Assembly (NCBI GenBank): GCA_038093515.1
Contig: JBBPSI010000112.1
Location: forward strand, 1-64,000
Reading direction: 5' to 3'
DNA from: Butyriboletus loyo
Taxonomy: Eukaryota > Basidiomycota > Agaricomycetes > Boletales > Boletaceae
DNA length: 64,000 nt
Shown here: positions 59,491 through 64,000 of the stretch, piece by piece
How positions within the stretch are numbered: the stretch's first letter is position 1
How the letters are laid out: every line of letters begins with the position of its first letter
Translations under genes and position numbers: made by a program
The notes under the pieces: generated by a model
Seen by the model: the letters and a program-made list of their open reading frames with translations, nothing else
Database searches by the model: none
What the model was told of the DNA's origin: nothing

Positions 59491-61065
59491 TCAGTGCCAC
59501 CGTATCGGCAGATCCACACGCCCACAGGAATACATCTTTTCCTCCACGGAACAAGGTCCGCTGGCTGACTGATGTTCTTGACAGAATGTCAACCCTTGTT
59601 GTGCGAACCGGTCGTTTTCCGTCGCTATGATGAGATCTTCACACATCGATTCCGATGCGTCTTCTCCGTCGCAGCAAATGGCATCCACGGCGCCCCTGGG
59701 AGGCGATTTCTTCAGTTGGTACCTCACAACATCCGAGACAGGCTGGCAGAGCAACGGGAGAGGTGACGGTATCCGTGATGGATGCGAACCGCGCGCGTGG
59801 GGTTTCGGCGAACTAATTTCGTTCGCACTGGATGCGAGGTCAGCCAAGGGTATAGGCGGTATAGGGCGGATCGGCTGTGGTTGTAGGATGGGTAGAGGAT
59901 GATTGGATGCGAGTCGTGATCGATGTGGTGATGGAACGGAAGATGCGAATGCGCCTGCGAGCGATGATGATGACGAGATGTGGTTGTACAGCGATGGTGA
60001 AGTCGGTGCGAACGAAGATGTCAAAGATGAGTAGCTGCGGTGGGTATACGTGTGTTGTGAGGGGCATGGAGCTTCCGAAACGGGAGGGGAAGATGTTTGA
60101 GGGGTAGGCGAGTGCGTTTTCTCAGTCCATCGCTGGTGAGTGGCAGCGGTTGACCGGCGCGATGCGCTCGGGTAACCTGGAACAGACGCAGATAGCCTTC
60201 GGTCGGCTGGAGAAGAAACCCCAGGATGGGTGCCATAGGACGATGACAACGTGTCACCTAATGCTCCTTCCAACGCGGATGTGGACTTGTTGACGTGTGG
60301 CGCCGATGCACCGTACAGCGGTGAATGTTCTTCGTCTATCCATTCCATCTCGTCCGCAAAGTCAGAGTCGATGTAATCTTCGTCGTCATCACAATCAAAT
60401 TCGTCAATGTCCATGATTTGGAGCTCCACTTCATCCAGGTCGTGTTGCGCGAATGGAGAAGATGGTGTCAGGATGGAGTGCGAAGAAATGGAAGACGGCG
60501 TGTCGATGTCTGACACGAGAACAGGTTGGGGAGCGTGAATAGTCACCTTTGGATTGACGATGGTCTCGGGAAGTGATGATGATCGAGGAGGGATGGAATA
60601 AAATATCGACCAAGAGTCGGGGACAGCGGCTGCCCAGCTTTCCTTGGAATAGTATTGCTCGTAGCCCGAGTAGATATAGCTAGGTGAAGGTGTTCCGGAT
60701 GTGTGGAGGTAAGGGTACATGGTGTTTCTTGGCGAGTTGTGTGATTCGGATGGCGAATATATGTGCGGCTGTAAGGCCGCCCGACGAGTGGATGATTTAT
60801 CATTCACGGGATAAGGGTAGCAGGCAGTGGATATCATAATATACGAATCGGGGTGGCCTGAGGGAAGCCAATTAACCGATGGTAAGGATCTCAGGCAAGA
60901 GGATGGGGTATCAGGGACGACTCGGACTGAATGATACTGTACATTTATACCCGTGTATCTCTGACGTTGGCAATTGATGGATGCCTCGAAAGTGCATGAC
61001 TTCAACTTATGGCTGCGCTCGGGGCTTCCATTTATCAAATAGCCGCGATGGATCCGAAGTGGCAA
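59491..61065 (-). CDS. Ser/Pro-rich protein with acidic patch, unknown function
   Basis: A single long frame. The internal ATG at 60837 (MISTACYPYPVNDKSSTRRA) is the likelier start, giving about 448 residues; starting at 61065 adds 76 residues that are rich in Cys and Arg and look less like the rest. The sequence is dominated by Ser, Pro, Tyr and His and is probably disordered. One acidic segment stands out (QIMDIDEFDCDDDEDYIDSD, continuing FADEMEWIDEE), which could bind basic partners. A C-terminal block contains Cys residues (CEDLIIATENDRFAQQGLTF). No domain recognised. That the frame is open for 1.5 kb without introns supports it being real. Confidence 0.6.
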   Translation of the reverse strand: MPLRIHRGYLINGSPERSHKLKSCTFEASINCQRQRYTGINVQYHSVRVVPDTPSSCLRSLPSVNWLPSGHPDSYIMISTACYPYPVNDKSSTRRAALQPHIYSPSESHNSPRNTMYPYLHTSGTPSPSYIYSGYEQYYSKESWAAAVPDSWSIFYSIPPRSSSLPETIVNPKVTIHAPQPVLVSDIDTPSSISSHSILTPSSPFAQHDLDEVELQIMDIDEFDCDDDEDYIDSDFADEMEWIDEEHSPLYGASAPHVNKSTSALEGALGDTLSSSYGTHPGVSSPADRRLSASVPGYPSASRRSTAATHQRWTEKTHSPTPQTSSPPVSEAPCPSQHTYTHRSYSSLTSSFAPTSPSLYNHISSSSSLAGAFASSVPSPHRSRLASNHPLPILQPQPIRPIPPIPLADLASSANEISSPKPHARGSHPSRIPSPLPLLCQPVSDVVRYQLKKSPPRGAVDAICCDGEDASESMCEDLIIATENDRFAQQGLTFCQEHQSASGPCSVEEKMYSCGRVDLPIRWH

Positions 61066-61900
61066 GGTCAGCAGAAGAATGGGGTGAGATGGACCTTATG
61101 AAACACGTCTTAGCTACAGCGAGTATGCCACACGGGTTCAAGAATGGACAAACCTGAAAGGGATCGCCAACCTGAGTTGGAGGCGCCATGCGTGAGATAT
61201 ATCCGGTAAATCAGCGAATTGGATGTAGGTAAGATGGGGGCGGTGCCGCAAGGGGGGGTGACTTGTGAATCAGGAAAAGGATGGTTTGCGATGCCAGTAT
61301 TGGTGGGTGGAGGAAGGGCGCACCTGGAACGCGTGTTGACAGCGCCATGAAACCTTGACTGACACGGCGTTCTATGGCGACGAGCCAGTAAGTACTGTTA
61401 TGGAACTGCTTCCATGACACTCTTCCGTGACTTGACGTTTCCCAGTCCGTCTCTGCACGGTCTCTGGCGTCCGTGGGGAAACATACGTACAGCCGAATAC
61501 GCACACTTGCAGACCAGAAAAATGATGGTTGGCCGGAGCTAGATATAGGAACGTCAGGTTCTCATGGACAATGCTCGGCTCGCTCCGTTCTGATTAAAAC
61601 CCCCCGCATTAATGTGGACGGACTCACAGCTATAATGTCGTAAGGGATGCGAGATACGTCGTGGAGCTCGGAACTGCGTACCAGGGGTCAGTGATATCGA
61701 AATAACGTTCGGAGCGACAGTCCCTCATCTCAGCTAGCCGTGTCACCGCACAGCAGCTGATGGGCTGTACTTGCAGTAATCATGATTGTCGGCTGAGTTG
61801 AGCTGGCTGCAACCATCTGATTTCTGATTCATATACATACATATGCTGATTGCCAGCTTGCCAGCGAGTCGCCACTGGTCTGGCCGATGGACATGCTGCC
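61066..61900. other. Gene-free stretch
   Basis: 0.8 kb upstream of the Ser-rich gene and of the possible small gene at 61901. No open frame with protein-like features; possible 5' UTR or promoter for either neighbour. Confidence 0.35.
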
Positions 61901-62266
61901 ATGCGTCTCCAGCAAGGCCTCAAGGCCAGGCTAATCACCGATCCGCGCATCGATTATCTTTTTCGTTACGAGTTCGACAAGTAGGCCCACGACAAATATG
62001 ACCAACGCACCCTTTTTTTTCTTAGAGCCATTTCAATTCAGGGCGTCCTCGCGACCCTGACTGTAACGGACTCATCACTGCAAGCCGGCATCAGTGGGAC
62101 GGTTATTGGTCGGAACCAACGGCTAGCAGTCTGTAGCACTCGGCTACACTCGGTTAGTGTTGGAAACCAGATTGTTTTACTGATAGAGTCCAACCGCCAC
62201 CAAACTGAACAGGATGATTCAAATGATGATGACAGTGTATACATGTATAGTGGTACCTGTATATGA
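61901..62266 (+). CDS. Possible small spliced gene, unknown function
   Basis: An ATG at 61901 begins MRLQQGLKARLITDPRIDYL and continues to FRYEFDK, where a donor gtaggc at 61981 and a T-rich acceptor (ctttttttt..cttag, 62025) define a 45 bp intron. Exon 2 continues in frame (AISIQGVLATLTVTDSSLQA) to a TGA at 62264-62266. The product would have about 106 residues and an acidic end (QTEQDDSNDDD). The frame is also open upstream to an acceptor-like site near 61,864, so a further 5' exon may exist. No family recognised. Support is the splice pair and protein-like composition only, so this could be a coincidence or a fragment. Confidence 0.3.
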
Positions 62267-62443
62267 GACCAATGAAGGACAGTGAAAAATGGACCGTAAA
62301 AATGCGGAAGCGCTAACAATGGTGTACCCGCGAATATATACAAGGCCTTCCTGAGCATCAAGGGATGCCGCATCAGCAATGGAAAACATCGATTACACAT
62401 GCGCCGCCACAAACACACACTTTGAATCACGACACAAACATGT

Positions 62444-63299
62444 TTACTCAACAACAAGGCCACCCATTGCCCTCTGGACGTCCCGCATAGTCGAGTCAAG
62501 CGGAACACGCGGCGTGGAGACAGGGCTGCTACCCCCAGTCGAATTTCCATTGATAACGCGTGGTCCCAACGCGGGGTGTCTCACACCAAGAGCAGCACCA
62601 AGCATTCTCTTCCCTGGGTCACCGATCTTGGGAGGCCCCTCAGCGTGCAAGATCGCGGGATCCTCGTGAGAGACGGCAGAATTAATAAGATCATTCAGCG
62701 AAGGGTGAGAAGGAAGCGAGGGAAGCGTAGGCGAAGGTTCCCGGCCATTGATCTTGGGCGAGTGCTCTGAAATGGTTGCATTGGGCACGTGACCGTTTCC
62801 GTTGCGAGGACCGTTGCCGTTCTGGCTGTTGTTAGCACTGCGGCTTGGGAAGACGGAAATGGAAGCGGCGCGCATGTTGTGCCCGCGCGAAGGGTTGCTG
62901 TTGTGCTGGCCACGGGCATTTACTATTTGGATGACGCTCTGGGCATCAGGACCATCGTATGGTTTGATGGATGCAGTCGTATTGGTTGCCAGAATGGCAG
63001 GAGGGAATGCGAGGGTGTGAAGATAGGCACGCTTGGCTATATAAGCAACCAGACAAATTTGTTCAGGCTGCTTGTGCACGGGTATGTGGCGTACATGACG
63101 ACGTACCTACGGAAGCGTCCTGGAAAACGATCAACAGGCTGGTATCGTCTTTCCATTTGATCTTGAACCCTCCGCCGACGTTTTCCCACTCGGAAAAAGC
63201 AGCTTGAATGTCCTTGGTTTTGAGCTCCTTGGCGAAGCCAGTGAAGGACAGAATGCGAGTTACGGAGGCAGAGAGTCCAGAGGTCGAGGCCGAAGACAT
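62444..63299 (-). CDS. R3HCC1L-like protein with short RRM fold
   Basis: Starts MSSASTSGLSASVTRILSFT at 63299; two exons, with an intron roughly between 63,107 and 63,030. The first 90 residues resemble the RRM-like C-terminal region of the R3H and coiled-coil proteins (R3HCC1/R3HCC1L): FAKELKTKDIQAAFSEWENV, GGGFKIKWKDDTSLLIVFQD, then AKRAYLHTLAFPP, matching the FDIKWVDDTHALAVF-type pattern of that family. The rest is Asn/Ser/Pro-rich and low complexity, ending in an AALGVRHPALGPRVINGNST-like segment, perhaps a SUZ-type RNA-associated tail. It could be an RNA-binding adaptor; evidence for RNA binding is by family only. Confidence 0.72.
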
Positions 63300-63888
63300 A
63301 TTTTGACGAGATTAGTGTAAATACACGGGTGGTAAACGGATAGCACTGATGGAAAGAAAAGCTGGGGCGAAAGAGAGGGATATCGAGAGAAAGTCGAATA
63401 AGCGGGCAAAGTGGGTACTAGCACGGGTTGAAATTGAGACGTTTGCCGAGTGGAACGTGCTCGGATGAAGACCTACCGGAACTGCGCAAGGATGCAAAAC
63501 GAAGTGCGTAAAATACGTGATGGATTGTTTGAACGCGGTGGAAGGGAGTGTTTGTGTTGGATGTTGTACAGACGCTGACGGACGACGACGAACGGAAAAA
63601 ACAAAAGAGACAGGGACAACAACGAACCTGGTGTATGTATGTCCTTGACCGCCTTTGTGCGGGATTCCCACGAGTCCCTTGCCGTCTTCCAACCGTAACA
63701 ACGTCGTCGCGCACATCCCCGGCCAAGCGAGGTCGTCTGAGCCGAACACTAACCCAGTCAGGATCGCAGTGCTGTCTCCCAGCGACAACGAGAAGCATTT
63801 GAACGCGTTGACGGCGAGTACTCGTCTTTTCATATCCACCTCTTCCTTATTGGGAGGCCCTCTAATCCCCCTCGCCTTAACGCTAGAC
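63300..63888. promoter_or_regulatory. Divergent promoter region
   Basis: 589 bases between two divergent genes. A minus-strand frame covering it is hydrophobic and Ser-rich without domains, and I regard it as non-coding leader. No TATA box stands out. Confidence 0.35.
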
Positions 63889-64000
63889 ATGATCATGGAC
63901 AACGACCTGCTCCGCGCATGGATGCTCGTGCACGAGCTCAGCGATCAGCTCGCTCACAACCACAAAATGACCAGCGCCCTCCAATCCAGAGTTGTGTTGC
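63889..64000 (+). CDS. 5' end of an unknown gene (runs off right edge)
   Basis: From an ATG at 63889 (or the in-frame ATG at 63895) the frame MIMDNDLLRAWMLVHELSDQ stays open to the edge (37 codons). The composition is amphipathic-helical and protein-like (LAHNHKMTSALQSR). It is preceded by a pyrimidine-rich leader typical of fungal starts. The fragment is too short to identify; a coiled-coil start is likely. Confidence 0.45.
   Translation, partial: MIMDNDLLRAWMLVHELSDQLAHNHKMTSALQSRVVL

Noticed and set aside
62038..62550. 170-codon Cys/Leu-rich minus-strand frame
   Set aside because: No domain, overlaps the end of the R3HCC1L-like gene in another frame; the plus strand gives a better spliced candidate.
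63312..63902. 196-codon minus-strand frame across the right divergent promoter
   Set aside because: Upstream of and out of step with the gene starting at 63299; hydrophobic/Ser-rich composition typical of leader DNA.

Overview
The window is nuclear DNA from a filamentous fungus, most likely an Agaricomycete (Basidiomycota). Genes are dense, occur on both strands, and are broken by many 45-65 bp GT-AG introns, and the proteins are fungal (Sla2, Cwc25, Ski2, a division 1 chitin synthase, Bdp1, Cfd1). No operons, ribosome binding sites, CRISPR arrays or integrated viral genes are visible. Gene ends come from splicing by eye, so internal exon borders are approximate unless stated.

Layout. 1-5,050: the N-terminal end of a probable mitochondrial membrane protein (leaves the left edge), a small unknown protein, a DHA1-type MFS exporter and a Coq11-like atypical SDR. 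5,050-8,250: a 3.2 kb stretch with no gene I can support. 8,250-16,140: splicing factor CWC25, a small four-helix protein resembling an isolated voltage-sensor domain, endocytic adaptor SLA2 and cytochrome oxidase assembly factor SHY1/SURF1. 17,480-24,436: a large unknown protein with a C-terminal membrane anchor, an unknown protein with a short C2C2 finger, TFIIIB subunit BDP1, and an intron-containing tRNA-Phe with its own T-run terminator.

24,780-32,300: intact DMC1 (with a 9-nt microexon), a decayed RNase T2 gene, an Hst3/Hst4-like sirtuin and RPB6. 32,315-39,552: a multi-RRM protein, a 420 bp inverted-repeat (MITE-like) element and an unknown protein ending in an RRM-like fold. 40,116-47,764: Fe-S scaffold CFD1, casein kinase I and a chitin synthase. 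48,735-56,882: mitochondrial seryl-tRNA synthetase and RFC4 from a very short shared promoter, then the exosome helicase SKI2. 57,183-64,000: a homeodomain-like protein, a low-complexity acidic/Ser-rich protein, a possible small spliced gene, an R3HCC1L-like RRM protein and the 5' end of another gene at the right edge.

Most genes are unrelated housekeeping functions (RNA processing, DNA replication and recombination, Fe-S and respiratory assembly, cell wall), so neighbours say little about function. I found no convincing new multi-gene system. The best leads are single-gene: the voltage-sensor-like protein, the homeodomain-like protein, the anchored coiled-coil protein, the DMC1 microexon, the RNase T2 pseudogene and the MITE-like element.
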